Shown piece after piece: positions 1-12,612 of a stretch of DNA of 64,000 bases. Positions within the stretch are counted from its first letter, which is position 1. Each line of letters starts with the position of its first letter. Where the stretch lies: assembly GCA_009746045.1 (NCBI GenBank), contig RPFO01000027.1, positions 2,988,109 through 3,052,108 of the forward strand, in the 5' to 3' direction. The notes beneath the pieces were generated by a model. That model was not told where the DNA came from, did no database searches, and worked only from the letters and a program-made list of their open reading frames with translations. The DNA is from Mesostigma viride. Its lineage: Eukaryota; Streptophyta; Mesostigmatophyceae; Mesostigmatales; Mesostigmataceae. Position numbers and translations under genes: made by a program.

Positions 1-2443
1 GATGCATCTTCCACTTCCACTTGCTCCGGCTCAGCAGGGAAGCCGCGGATCTCCTCGTTGAGCTCTGCTTGCTTTGCCGCCGTCATGATCTCTGGAAACT
101 GTCGGCTGATTTTCTTGCAATGGGAGCGGATTGCGCGAGCGCCATCCCAATCGGCGAACGCCGCAAGACCTGGGCTGCCCTTGGGCGCCTTGGTCGCCTC
201 CATGACTAGCGCGCCGCGGAGCTCCTTGCCATCACTCACGCGCTTGAAGTTGATGCTAACCATGTCGCACGGCTCCTCATTTGGTCCGAGAGGCCTCCAG
301 CAATTGGCGGGCACATCTACCAATGCCTCTGCCGTGGCAAGACGGTAGCGCAAAAAGCAGTCGTCACCAACGTCCACTAGCGCACGTTCATCACGGTGGC
401 CGAATAGCTCGATATCAAATATCTTGCTGACCAGCCGCTGCTCCACGACAGGTTGGTTGGTTGACGCGTCCATGACAACATCAGCAGACTTGACCCAACG
501 CCCAAGGTCTGGGTCCATGCAGCCACGAAGCCATGTGGTGAAGTCCAGCGCTGCGTTGATGCGCTGCAAGCAACACACACAAAACAAATAGTGGCATTAA
601 GAGGCGAGTACGCGCGGTGGTTACAATTTAACTTTTGCATATTACAATTAAGCCCGACCTACCAACACACTCATAATGCAATCATGTACCATGCAAATTA
701 TTATAAAGAAAACCAACCTTGGCAGATGGCGGCAGTGGGTTTATTGTCGCCATGCTCCCGGAAGGGCCTTCCTCGTAGAAATGTGCAAAGGCACGCGTCA
801 GGCCCTGCAACACGTCTTGAAACGTCATCATAAGCACCGGTGGAAGATCTGACACCCGGTTCTTCATCCCATTGTACCACCGAATGAACCAACCGAATCT
901 CTGATCAGCATCATTATGCGTGTGCCCTGGGGGCAGGCGGCACACCCTGATGCGAGAGAAAGACGGCGGACGATGAGAACCGCTAGGAAGCCCAATAGCT
1001 CGTGATTCATGTTGTCCCCACCCCCATCCAGTTGAAGGACGAGGGTGGGGGCAAGGCCAAACGCGCGGATCTCAGGAATGTGGGACTTCTCGCTTCTCCC
1101 ATGGTCGCGCAACCACCACTTCCAACAATTGGTGTGTGAGCACCGTCGCAGTGACACGCCCTGAGTTACCAGAAACCTCAGAATTAGCTACCCAAGGCAT
1201 AATCACCCAAAAATAGTTCCTAACTCCGTGCAAAATCGAGCAAACGAGCTGGTAGGGTATATGTAGCTTGCGGCTGGCAAGCCAATCTTTTGAGGCGCTG
1301 CCCCTGGTTGGAATTACTGCTGTTTTCATCTTTGCCAAACCATCCATGACTATGGAAACAAAAACCCCTTGGCGCCCTCAAACCTTCGTTGCAGGTAAGC
1401 CATCCGTTCCCCATTAAAGAAGTCGGTGTGATCAGCTAATTTCTCTTTGCAGGCCTCCCACATGGCCCGGTTGGTGGTCCGGTATCTCAAAATGGCATCC
1501 TTTAACTTCCGGCAGCGGGAGCACTCACCCATAATTTTTGTGCGATAACGCTCAATCCGGACACCCATGTTTACTCTCACTGCTTCAAATATTGTCCTGA
1601 AAAGCGAAATGCTAACTACAGGGGCTCCATAATCTTGCTGCTCCATGTACTCCGAGTATAAAGTCTTCTTGCACGGTTGCTCAATGATGCTGACGCCGTC
1701 CCGGGGATCTTTCTCAATTGCTGGGTTTAGCCAACGCCGAATCCACAGCTCACAAAGCCCTTGGCCTCCCCAATCTTGGCAGACATTGACCGGACTCCCC
1801 TAACGCGCCGTCCAGCAGTGCTACCCAAGCCAGACTCCAAATCAAGATCGCCAGGCGAAGGGGGAGGGCGGGTAGTTTCCTTCACAGCCGAGTGCCAAAC
1901 ATTCTCGTTGATATACAGAGCACGGCGGAAAGCAGCTTCACACATGCGATGCCGAAAAGGGGCTGTAGACTCTGGCCGATGCCTGTCAGCCGGGTAAGTA
2001 ACGTAGCCATCCACTGCGAAAAGGAAGTCATCGTCTCGACTGCGTTTGTGACGCAAGCTCCCCGGGATTTCAGTTTCTCGCTGGCCGGCCTGAAAAAGCT
2101 GGTTCTTTATAAACTCTTTCCGATCCGCAGGCTTCTTAGACCACATGTCGGTCCTCATCGTCCTGAGCTCCTCGAAATGCACGCTTCTCAAACAATGGCG
2201 GCCACAACCACAGTCCCAGTCCCTGCAAAGTGCCGCAGCCAAGGACGAATCCTGGGTGCATTTCGCCAACACGGCGGCTGCAGATAACCGGACCCCGCGC
2301 CTCGCCATCATATTGAACACGACGACGCCCAGGAGTAATAGCAAGAAGAACATTCCCAAAACCTGCCAACCCAGCGCCCCCGCACTGGGCTCCATGAAAA
2401 CGCCGGGTCTCGCCATGGCTATGTCAACTGGGCAATTTTGCAA
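1..2443 (-). pseudogene. T1 copy A: decayed integrase-like gene of the T-P element, cut by the window edge
   Basis: Clear second copy of the gene at 29370-41639 (T1-B), about 85-90% similar by eye. Segments in different frames line up in order: 2443-1727 (hydrophobic N-terminal segment, Cys-rich region, VDGYVTY), 1646-1350 (GECSRCRKL), 1347-1072 (the aspartate motif DGLAKMKTA), 1157-864 (LQLDGGGDNMN) and 945-718 (GHTHNDADQRFG). A GT-AG intron matches at 717-564. Exon 2 then runs off the window start. At least four frameshifts separate these segments, so this copy cannot make the full protein. The three acidic motifs resemble the RNase H-like core of DUF7869-type proteins, which I take to be transposase/integrase relatives. 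It is divergent from P1-A at 3010. The family call is by recognition of motifs, not by search. Confidence 0.8.
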
Positions 2444-2449
2444 ACATCA

Positions 2450-2472
2450 TTTGTCCCCCCCCCTCCCCATCT
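2450..2472 (-). promoter_or_regulatory. G-rich tract just upstream of T1-A start
   Basis: On the minus strand this reads as runs of 4 and 8 or more G just before the T1-A start. T1-B has a longer G-rich tract in the same place (29301-29341), so the position is conserved between copies. It could form a G-quadruplex or act as a leader element. The function is not shown by the sequence. Confidence 0.4.
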
Positions 2473-2659
2473 ATTTCTACGTTGGCAGATGGCAAACGTA
2501 GATCCCCACGCCATGTGTGGGGGGGAATCTAACATGGCAGACCGGGATGTCACGCCAGCCCGGTCTGCCCGAGTTGTTTAGCCCAGGTTACCTCATTTGG
2601 CAGCGATCACCATCGCTGCCGCTCTCGTGAATTCGGGGTGAAAGCGCACGGTGTCACGG

Positions 2660-2903
2660 TGTCTCAACATGTCGGTACGTGGTGTCTCGGTGTCTCAGAA
2701 ACTCGTGGTCCGCATTGAGTGGGTGTCACGGTGTCTCGACATCTGATTGGCCCGGTTCAGATTCGCCCCAAAAATTCTTTTTTTTTAATTTTTGGGGCGA
2801 ATCTGAACCGGGCCAATCAGATGTCGAGACACCGTGACACCCACTCAATGCGGACCACGAGTTTCTGAGACACCGAGACACCACGTACCGACATGTTGAG
2901 ACA
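2660..2903. promoter_or_regulatory. Long inverted repeat between T1-A and P1-A with paired CCAAT boxes
   Basis: Two arms of about 117 bp around a T-rich spacer centred near 2781 are almost perfect reverse complements. Each arm carries the 8-bp words GGTGTCAC and GGTGTCTC, then TGATTGGCCCG. The latter is a CCAAT box in the context GGGCCAATCA. The minus-strand box at 2746-2750 faces T1-A and the plus-strand box at 2813-2817 faces P1-A. The position between two divergent starts suggests a bidirectional promoter. Copy B has the same design with a different 8-bp word. Confidence 0.7.
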
Positions 2904-4405
2904 TCGGTGTCACAACCGATGTCACAAGGTGTGCAGCAGGTATTTCCTTTCAATCCCCTAGGAAATTATCAACCATTCATCGGCCATTCTGGTCAGGATA
3001 GCTATAAGAATGGCTAGCGGCGAGCAGCAGCAGCCGGCGGCAGGTATTGGGAACAATGGCGTGGATGCCGAAAATGCGGAGCATGACGATGGGACGGGCG
3101 TAGCACGGCCAACGGGGGAGGAGACTGAGAGCGCAGTTGATGCGGGGACACCCGTAGGTGATGAAGGGCGGGGGAATAAGAAATCGCACGTGTACGTCAA
3201 GGGTGCTGTCAATGAAGTTAATAGACTTGCTAGAACGGATGCCTCTGATGATTCTGAAGATGGTGAAAACGACCGAACAGGCAAGACGGCCTCTCAAGGG
3301 AAATCACAGGTAAATTACGACAGGGGGGGGGGTCGGCGTTTGCTGCCAGGGTTTGTGATAAAGGAGCACAGCAATATCGCTCCCTTTCTACGAGTGCTGT
3401 CAGGGCTAGCTTTCAGTCTCACATGAGCGCGCAGGCTTGCTTGGTTCTGACAGTTAGTGCCGGCAGCATGCCGAACACTTTTTTTGTTCGTGGGCGGCTC
3501 AAAACAAGGACAATATTTGCCGATGTGCTTTCATGATTAGCCATGCTACCCCCGATATTTATATGCATGCTTCTATCTCATTGTGAGTATTACAATTCGA
3601 TATTTCTATGCTTCTCAGGGGCACGTCTAACATTTTATAATGTGAGATTGCTTGAGTGATTGCCGTTCTTAATTGCAACAGGCACACACCTATCGAGTGC
3701 CGCAGACGTGCCTGGTGAAATACCTAGGATTTCTGGGGGTGCACCTGAAGGCAGCCGGCCCCTCGAGCGTGACCGTGAAGGGTGGCACTTCCTCCAAGCC
3801 AGCTGTTCTTCGCATGCTGGACCTGGGCGAAGGCCTTCCGAGCACTACCAACCTCGTCAATGGGGAGCAGTTAATGACCACCCCAGAGCTCCACATCACA
3901 CCGGCTCAGGATTTCCACAAGCTGCTTGTTAGCAAGTTTTCCGAGTTAAACAGCAAGGCTGGCTGGCCTCAGTTGCACGTTTCGTGCAAAGCGGCCAGCG
4001 GTGGTAGCACAAAGAATCTGACGACATTCTCCATCGGTGACATCTGCACGCATGCATAGGAGGCCATCATCATGCGTGACCTATACGCCAATGCCACGGG
4101 CCAAACCACTGTGCGGCTTCTCATCGTCGAACTCGCTTGTGTGAGGGGAGCGAGCGACAGTCGTGATCACGCACAATGGATGGCGTTGGTGCGTCCCATT
4201 TACAGCGATGAGGGTGGAGTATGGAAGGTTACCTCGTTCGCATCCGGTGAAATCCGGGTGGCGTGGTGCCGACCATTCCAGTTAATGGTTCACTCTATCG
4301 CCACCGCCGACTTGCACGACACATCAAGTGCTACCTTGGCGGATGCAGTGGCGGACATCACGTCAGCGTTTACCCGCCCGGAGTCGCGCACCAAGGCGCT
4401 ATTAA

Positions 4406-5058
4406 GGGGACTCGTCACCAAAACACCAAAAAATCAATAAAAATTCAAAACTCGCATTAAACCTATGCGAACAGTGCCCAAATGGGTTTGGGGACCCAAA
4501 GTAGCATTTATGACGATTTGTCGTGCACTTACTTGGGGTATTACCCCCGGCATTTGGCTAAAAATAGCACAAGACGCTAAACCGTTCTTGCCGCCCAACG
4601 GTCAATAGGAGCATCTGTTTGACCTGCCCATACATTCCAAACAAGTTCCCCCTCTCCTCGACCGTTTGAGTTACTAACATGGTTCAGCGGGTCAGGTTTG
4701 TGAGAGTTATTAATTTTCCCGCGAAAAAAGACCGTATTTTGGCGGGAAAATTAATAACTCTCACAAACCTGCCCCGCCGACCCATGTTAGTAGCTCAAAC
4801 GGTCGAGGAGAGGGGGAACTCGTTTGGAATGTATGGGCAGGTCAAACAGATGCTCCTATTGACCGTTGGGCGGCAAGAACGGTTTAGCGTCTTGTGCTAT
4901 TTTTAGCCACATGCCAGGGGTAGTACCCCTAGTAAGTGCACGACAAATCGTCATAAATGCTACTTTGTGTCCCCAATCACTTTTGGGCACTGTTTGCATA
5001 GGTGTAATGCGAGTTTTGAATTTTTATTAATTTTTTGGTGTTTTGGTGACGAGTCCCC
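4406..5058. mobile_element. 653-bp fold-back element in a TTAA target
   Basis: The element is flanked by TTAA at 4402-4405 and 5059-5062 and begins GGGGACTCGTCACC and ends with its reverse complement. Nearly the whole length is two arms of about 315 bp that are inverted copies of each other around a centre near 4732, with scattered mismatches and small indels. It encodes nothing. It sits in exon 2 of P1-A, and taking it out with one TTAA restores the exon up to the GTAAGT donor at 5094. TTAA duplication is typical of piggyBac-type transposition, but no transposase is present here, so the helper is unknown. Confidence 0.85.
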
Positions 5059-5929
5059 TTAAAACGACTGCCAAGGGCGGACCGCGCTATCACGTAAGTA
5101 AATTATAAATATCTTGCATTGTTGGTATTCCCCTATGCTAGACTGACATGTCTTTTGTACAACCCATACGCATTGGCACGTATAGAATTAAAATTAGTAT
5201 GATCTACAGCGTACTAGAAGATTACCCGTTACTTGTATTTATATGTAAAACATAATTTATTATTTTCATTAACCTTGGGTGAATTGTGGATGTCAACCTT
5301 TGTTCATGCATGCATGTGCGCAATTTCAGGTGCTCGCTGTGCTCCCGCCTGCTGCACCCAACGAGGACGGTGAAGATGAAAGCGAGGGCGAGGATGATGT
5401 CTGCTATGACAATTGGAGGGAGAGGAGGAGGAGGAGCATGACATTGGAGGAGGGGCGGGCGAAGATGGCAGCGAGCCGGAACACGTGTCACCCCTCAAGA
5501 TGAGGACAAGAAGCAAGTCTCGCAGCGGCAACTGGGGGCGAGCGATCGGAGCATGCGCCCGCGCCAAATTGCATATCCAGGCGGGAAGGCATTGTCATCT
5601 GGGGGGACAAAGGCAGCAATATCCGAGAATGTGGTGCCAACTGCCCCCCCGGCAGAGTGGCTGGAGCCGTTGAATCAAGCGATGCAGGCAAATTATGCAG
5701 GCGGCCCTCACGGACCTTCAAGCATGGGTGGGGTTCCTACCCAAGCAAGGCCGGAAAAAGGCGCCGCCCAATCTGCCAGCGCAAATCAGCGAGCTGAGCG
5801 CGAAAATTTCAAAGTGACAGACGTCATTGGCAGCGCCGGCGCGTACGTGCGAAGCCAGTGGCTGCGCCCCCCGAGAACGCTGCAAACGTGAAATTGCAAG
5901 AACAGGTTAACCCATACCCCGTGCAGCCA

Positions 5930-7110
5930 TTTTTGACACTTTCAGACCCCTAAAACTGCCAAAAATCATAACTCATAGACCACAACTCCAAATACCCTCA
6001 ACCCAGGTGCCAAGAATATCTACACTTCAAGGGCTTTCAGAATCTCTAATAATATCATGGTTCCAATGAGTGGTTTGCAAGATATTCACAGTCAAAGTTG
6101 GACAAAAGGCGAACTTTTTCGAGCAAAAAAAAGTTGACCCCCCCCTAACTTCCCAGGGAGGGTAGGGAACCTCAATACCAACATTGGGCAACTTAGTTGG
6201 ATAGTCCAATGGTGGTTTCCTTGGGTCAGACCGCACGGATAGCCCATCGGACCTATATAATATGCTCACTTACGTGTGTGGGTTACGCGCGCGTAAGCAG
6301 CCATTTATGCCAGGCAATGTGTTTATGCATTATAAACAGCCACAATAGACTTCCAAAGGTGCTGGGATACAAAGAAGTTGCTAAACCTGCACTGACAGGA
6401 TGGTATCCCCCAAAGAAACACCATAAACTGAGCAGATATGGGGCTAATGCCGCTCATACAGCAGGCATTGAAACCTGCTGCAAGTGGCATGGTATACTAC
6501 TCAAACAAAGATGTGTAAACGACAGATTCCCGTGCAGACGACATGCAAAAACGTTGCCGAACCTGGCTTGATGACGACCTTACCGGATTCCGCGGGCAGG
6601 CACCCTCATATCTCACACATACTAATGCTCTACAGGCATAGGCCGCCATAGCCGCATCATGCATGCATCCGCCATGATGACTACGCCGATATTCCGTGCA
6701 CAAATGACCAGTAAACGCGTCCGCAATCCCAGCAAACGCTGCAGCGGATGTCCCGTACCAAACCTGGATGCTCGGGCTGGCGCAGACTGCCCGGCCATAA
6801 GGAGAAAATCGAAATATAGTAAGCTACCACTCATCCGTCACTAGCAACCAAGAAGGCAGTATTTTCCTACCTGTATTTTCCCAATCCTAAAGATCTGGCC
6901 ATGCCTGACCGAAGAAAAACACGCACCGTCATTCTGAGCAACATTCTGAACCGTTTCATGCCGCGAGGCGCAAAATTTCCATGATAACGGCACGTTGACA
7001 GCCATATCTCGCTACGCGCGCGCGCGAGTGAAAATTTCCCGCCAAAGTCACGTGATACTTTCTCAATGCACGTTGTAATTACCAGGCTATGGCGTATATA
7101 CCCCCCAAAC
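5930..7110. other. Left interior of the TTAA element, no gene seen
   Basis: Contains only short, unrecognised open frames (for example 6197-6571 plus and 6622-6834 minus) without domains or homologues elsewhere in the window. I see nothing supportable as a gene. Confidence 0.5.
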
Positions 7111-10100
7111 CAGTGTTTTTTTTAAGGTTTTCGCTACTAGTGGCGCTAGGCCACTTGTGGCGTTTCGAACTATGAAAACTTCAGTTTACTCGGCCAATGT
7201 GTGGCTTTAAGCCAATTAAAATTGGGCTTGGCACGGCCACGTGTGGCGGGCTGGCTTTTTGGTGCAGCAAATGACCCTGCCGGCAGTGGGGTCAGCGCGG
7301 CGCGGCGCCGTACTGGCTGTACACAAGGCGGGCGAGCGTCTCCGTCTCAGGCATCGGCGCCGGGCGCCGGGCCGCCGGCTGCCCGGCCTGCTGGCGGGCA
7401 GCCCCATTCTCATCATACTTCAATTGCACTTGTGTCTTCCTACTTAAATGAAAAGTATAAAAACCTATGAAGGTGTAGTGTTTACTAACGCGTTAAATAA
7501 TGAGACTAAGGATGCATTATAGTTACCTAATTAGTTTCAGTCTACTATGAAGTGAGGTTACTCAGTCAAAAGTCAACTGAAAGTTAGTCAGCTCATAAGC
7601 TTCAGTAAGCGGCCGTACTAAATTTATGAAATCACTACGTCACGCGAGAATAAATTCAAAAAAAAGCACTGTGTGCTTTGAACTTACTTAATTTGTTGTA
7701 TTGGCGCAGTATTACTTCTCACGACCGACTTAGTAATGTTTGGCTTCCTAGTTTCCGTGATTCCGTCATGAACGAATAATAAGGATTATGGCTCATTCGC
7801 AATTGCTCATTGGTGGCCTCATCATTTTATTTAAAGTTCATTAATAATTACGCCCCTCTAAAAGCGAAGCCATGACTAGCTTGCACACTTGACTACATGC
7901 CGATGGCGGGGACAATGTAAGCAATTACGTTGTCGTCAGAAGGCCGGGCAACAAACTTGAAAACGCTAGCTGCCCAAAATTTGAGATTCCGCGGAAAGCA
8001 CAGAAAATAAGAAAACTTAGTAGCTAGCAGCAAGGAATCATATAAGCAATTATGTATTTAAGTAAGAACACTGCCGGTTGCGCGGCGGCCCTTCTCCGCA
8101 GACCACACTGCATATGCCGCCTGGATCGGCATGTCTTCGTATGAAGAGCTGCATGCAAAGATGCGGACCGCCACGTTCAGATGGCGCTCGAGAAGGCGGT
8201 TGCGAATATCGCTCTTAATGAAATTCATGTGGCTGAACCTCCGCTCATTCTCCACGCTGGTAAGAGGGAGGAGCAGCATCAACTCTGCCAGCTGCAGATA
8301 CGCCCCCACAAACTCGTGCATGAGCGGGTTGGTCAACAAAACCTTCCACAACGCCCTTGCGGACGTGTACTCCTGGCTGTTGCTCTTCATCATGAGCATA
8401 AAGGAGTCGAGCTGGTCATCCAGGAGGGACGGGGAAATCAGTGGGCCCACCTTCTTCCCATTCACCATGGTGACCCCCACAGCAAACTTGCGCTTGAGCA
8501 CCTGAACTTGTTTCTGCACCTCGGCCACGTCGCGCTCCTTCTCAGTCCACCAGCCTGGCTGCAAAATGGACATCGCGGAGAGCAGACCGTTTGGTGGGAA
8601 TCGGATATCGAAGTCGTCCAGCACCACCTTGGCCGCAGCGGTAGCCTGCTCCTGCGCAGCAATTACGCGGAGTCTGAACTCCTCCTCCGTGACACTTGCC
8701 ACTGAAACGTAGCGAGCCCGAGAACCCGAGGCCTCGTGCACCGTTTGACATGTTACCGGGTGTTCCATTTCCTGGCAGTTGCGGAAAACCTCGCCGCGGT
8801 CGGTGAGAAAGGGTGACGTGTCGGCATCCAAGTCTATAAACCCCTTCCAGAGGGTCCCAGTGAACACCTTGGGCCCTTCCACATACTCATCACGGATTGT
8901 TGTCTTGCAGTCCTCGATCGCATGGGCAAGGGTGTCGAGCTGCAGGTCCTGCTGCTGGCACTGCTTGACCAAGAAATTCATGGCATCCAGCATGCGCGCG
9001 AACACGACCACCCCGAGCTGGGTGTCAATGTCCAGCATGTTGGCTAGCAAGTCCTGTGCTGCTGCCATTTGCTCCACTTCCTTGTGTTGGTAGGTGGCCA
9101 AGCACATGGCGATCGCAGGATACTCAATGCGGAACGTGTTGAGGCACCCCTGCACGCTAAGCCAGCGTGTGTCGGACACGCGCTGCAGCTTCCGGCCACC
9201 CGTGCCCAGCATCCCCTGCCACATCTTCAGTTGCTCTGACTTCATGGCTGAGTGCGCCACCCAGTTGTGTGCTGACTTGAGGATTGACTCCACCCGCGCA
9301 AACAAGGAGTTCCCCTTGAGCTCGTTCGCTATCAGGCTGAGCTTGTGCGGCGCGCAGTGCATGGGCACGAGGAAGGGTGCATTGCTCATCAAGAGCTTCT
9401 TCCCGACACCCTTCCGCTGCCCCATCATCACCGATGCCCCATCTGACCCGAAGCCAACCAGCTTCACCACGAGCTGATCGTCCGTGATTCCGAGCATGCC
9501 TCGCATTACTATGCACAGCTCGTTGTGCAGGGAGAGGGCGTCCACCGCAGTCACCTTTTTTAGCGTGACAAACTCCTGCTGCTTTATTCCATCCTCCACA
9601 AAAGCCACCTCCACCGACATGAATTCTACGTTATCATTGGCCTTGGACTCATCGACGGTGACCGCGACATACCTAGCCGCGGCGACCCTTGCCTTAAGGT
9701 CAGCAAGCAACACGGCATCCAACGCCTCCGCCATCTCCCAACCTGAGCCGTCAGTCCAATGGTGGGAGGGGAGCGCGTCCCTCATCTCCTCGTATTCGCA
9801 AAGGAGCGTTGGCAGCGACTCATAATCAGTCATAGGCTTACCCTTCGCCAGGGTGTACGCCATCGCCTTGAACTGCTTGAGCTTAAGTCGGTCGGACTTG
9901 CTCAGCTGACCAGGGGGGGGGCAAACTCGCCCATGACCGTCTGCCTCTGCCGGCTCTGCGTGCTCCTCTCCTCCCCTGAATACACCCGCAGGCACTCGCT
10001 CTTCTCCTTCGCAATGGCGGCCACGTGAGAGTCAGCCACAACGTGTGTCTTGAAAGTGTCGATCTTGAAAACCTTGGTCCCCCTACCCAGCCCGATGGTG

Positions 10101-11240
10101 ACCTTGGCATCACGGCAAGGGCCGCAGTATGCTTCGTCCTTCTCTTCGTCATAGCGCAACCATGGGAAACGCAGCCCCCATTCGGGTTTCCACTTCCTAT
10201 TGGCATCCGCGCCCTTCCAATCCCTCTTGGCAGGTGGCGCTACGAAAATGGAAAGCAGCACCAAGGAAATGAGGGGCGCATCACATCCATTCGAAGGCAC
10301 ATCGGACCCCACTTCCCCGTCCATGACCTTAATGCTGACCTTGATGTAGTTCGCGTCTGCCCCTATCACCTCGGGATGTTCGGGCGCCCCCTCACTCTCT
10401 ACCCGCCGAGCAGCAGCCCGCGTCTCCTTCGACCTAAGCCTTTTCGCCTCCTCGGGAGCGATCTCTACCGTCGCCTTGGTTTTCCCAACGACAATGGAGG
10501 CTCCATTCGGACCTGGAAAGATTGGTTTGCATCGCATTCCGGCTGGGAGGGCCAAAGGCTTCCGGCCAAGCCCGGTGCCATAAAACACACTATTTCTTCT
10601 CTCTCCTCCCCTCACTACCTGCGGCGGCCCAGGTGGCCTAAACGGCCCAGCGTCTGCCATGGATTTTTCCTACTTGGTAAATTAACAACAACGATTACTA
10701 GTGCCGAAAGTCGAAACACATTAGTCAATGCAGTATGGCTGGCGAGTGACTTAATACTGAGGCGCCAGGCCGCCACTCGCCAGCTGTTATATGAGCCAGC
10801 TGTCGTGAAAATGCAGTTAATGAAATGCACACAAGCTGCAGTCTGCACAGTGCACTCTCCGTGCTCTGGTCTCGGGCAGCGGGCCACTTGCCACTTGGCA
10901 CTTGGCCGCCGGCCGGGCTCTACGTACTGTACATGCACTATGCAGTCAGTCAGTCATAGTAGTACTCATAGTAGTAGTCTATAGTAGTCTAGTACTAGGG
11001 AGGCTTGTGGCGGAACGCCGACCGGAAGACCGGCTGACACCGCCAATTGTGGCGTAACCTGTACTAGAGTAAACTTCAGGCACGGCCACCCTGTGGCGAA
11101 ACGAAACTACGAAGTAGAACAGCACGGCCAAATTGTGGCTTCTTGGGAGCCCTGTCAAAGTGGGTGGCAACGCCACATTTTGCCAAAAAAAGTGCCACAC
11201 CGCCACATTTGGCGGTGTATCGCCACTAAAAAAAACACTG
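7111..11240 (-). mobile_element. hAT-family DNA transposon, full length
   Basis: The 8-bp target duplication CCCCAAAC lies at 7103-7110 and 11241-11248. Termini begin CAGTGTTTTTTTTA on both sides as inverted repeats. Short motifs of the type GTGGCG/CGCCAC recur within about 150 bp of both ends (e.g. 7140-7165, 7240-7250, 11000-11225), as expected for hAT subterminal transposase-binding sites. It carries one transposase gene at 10660-8058 and is nested in the TTAA element. Boundary and family are well supported by three independent signs: duplication, termini and gene. Confidence 0.95.
8058..10660 (-). CDS. hAT transposase, with a probable 1-nt homopolymer frameshift
   Basis: About 865 residues in two overlapping frames, 10660-9902 and 9995-8058, which meet at a run of nine C (minus strand) near 9909-9917. 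One base difference there joins them through a continuous PP-GQLSKSD segment. The N-terminal part has a zinc-finger-like CGPC...H...H block typical of proteins that precede hAT cores. The core shows the expected acidic residues: VDES, GFGSDGASV and, near the C-terminus, ENERRFS in the hAT dimerisation region. CAPHKLSLI and SDTRWLS are also hAT signatures. It would cut and paste the surrounding element in the nucleus. It is near intact, so either the run is miscounted or the copy was lost very recently. Confidence 0.9.
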
Positions 11241-11949
11241 CCCCAAACCTATGCATCACCTTCGTCCCTAAGTGTTCCCAGACCCACCGGACCACTGACA
11301 TCCGTACCGGGTGGCGCGGCGCTCGCGTAAGATTTTGCCACGTGGCGGGGGGTGCAAGTGTATCCAAATGGATACACTTCACGGGGTATGGGTTAAGGCC
11401 CTGACCGAGAGGGTCAATGCTTTGGAGAACCAACGAAGAATGCCATCCACCCCAGCAAGTGCTGCACCCAGCTCCAGCACTGGCGTTGGCACGGAGCTTC
11501 GCCGGCCCGCTGCGCCTGCCGCGGTGGGGCAACGCGAAAGCTTCAGCGCGGCCCATGGCCAAGTGACAGGACTGCAACCAGCACACCGTCAACAAGAGCC
11601 ATGACGCGCGCGCGCAGTCGCAATGGATGGGCCGAGGCAGCTGGATCGGGAGGGGGAACCGTACGGCGAGCACAGTGTGTACGCGCCGTACGACCAAGGA
11701 ATGCATGCCCAGCCTACTGCCGCTGGCAGGCAAGCGGCCAATGCTTATTTATACCATGCCGGCATGTACGATCCACAGCCTGGCGAAGGGTCGGCAGCTG
11801 ATCCACATCAGCCTCGAGGTCGCGGCACATTGCAACAAACCACCTACGTTGAGAACCCTGAGCCCATGCAGCATTACAATGAGTTGTTGCGCTGGATTAG
11901 GACAAATTGCGAAATTTATGACACTTTTGATGCCGACTCAAGATAATAA

Positions 11950-12612
11950 GTTGATTTGGGTCCCTTTTACGGGCCACTATGTGGCTGACATTGATTCCCT
12001 ACGTATTCAACTGTTTTCAACCTATTTGGTACCACCCTGCAGGACATTTACCGGGTGATGCTCGTGACGGTGCCCTTCATGATGTCATGCTTACTTCCAT
12101 ATAATGCATGAGCGTGGACACGATGACTTTAATGCGCGGAACGTGATTGTATTTGCCAGGGAAGTGTACCATGCAGTAATTTCATACAATCTTCTCACAT
12201 GATGCATGAAGTCCTCCCCGGGCATGGAAACATTTCAATACCAACAATGAATTTTGAGGTAGTGATGTAGCATGCATGCACTTGGGTGTACTGAGCTATT
12301 GCCAATAGCTCCCGGGTGCTAACACAGGCCGCCAATTATAATGGCCAAGGTGCATGTATAATATTTTAAAATGTCCAAAGAGACATTGTTGGGCGTGCAT
12401 TGCTAATAACGCCCTTATTATCAATCAGTCCAATATCCTGGACTAGACAGCTCCGCGGCTTTTGCGCCGAGTTCCTCTTGAACAAATACTCTAGCCTACC
12501 ATGACCGGGACGCCCAGATAATTAATAGCATGTTGCATCCGTGCAACACATAGCCTAGATATAGTGTCAATGGAATGCCATATCAAGAAACGGTTGCTTC
12601 ACATGAAAACGG
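11950..12612. other. Non-coding stretch between P1-A and P2
   Basis: AT-richer sequence with no convincing gene, repeat array or transposon end. The 8-bp-unit array seen at the P end of copies B and C is not found here. Confidence 0.45.

Larger units (their letters stand above)
5911..11392. mobile_element. TTAA-target transposon (non-autonomous) containing a nested hAT
   Basis: Flanking TTAA copies lie at 5907-5910 and 11393-11396. The terminal inverted repeats are CCCATACCCCGTG and its exact reverse complement. Without the hAT (7111-11240 plus one 8-bp duplication) it is about 1.34 kb with no recognisable gene. A short hairpin (arms AAGTGTATCC) sits just inside the right end. The TTAA target and CCC...GGG termini fit piggyBac-like elements, but no transposase is seen, so it would need help from elsewhere. 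It interrupts exon 3 of P1-A at a GTTAAG that is restored on removal. Confidence 0.85.
3010..11949 (+). pseudogene. P1 copy A: partner gene of the T-P element, interrupted by two mobile elements
   Basis: Homologous along its length to P1-B (28715-25970). Exon 1 is 3010-3309 (100 codons, acidic). Intron 1 is 3310-3681. Exon 2 starts at 3682 and ends at 5093, with a 653-bp fold-back element (4406-5058) inside. Exon 3 starts at 5330 and continues across a TTAA element (5911-11392) to a stop near 11947. Removing each insert with one TTAA joins the exons in frame: across the second insert the coiled-coil segment ending EQV continues as KALTERVNAL, matching EQVKSLTERVDAL in P1-B. Lesions: an in-frame TAG at 4057-4059 in exon 2 and at least two frameshifts in exon 3 (about 5400-5750). 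I do not recognise the protein. It has an acidic N-terminus, a folded-looking middle of about 250 residues, a coiled coil and a disordered tail. The last about 50 residues do not match P1-B. Confidence 0.72.

Noticed and set aside
2720-2950. Small minus-strand gene of 75 residues in the central inverted repeat
   Set aside because: It overlaps the hairpin and 8-bp words and has no counterpart in copy B.
6197-6571. Candidate gene of the TTAA element
   Set aside because: No similarity to piggyBac transposase (no acidic triad, no Cys-rich C-terminus), no homologue in the window and ordinary length for chance.
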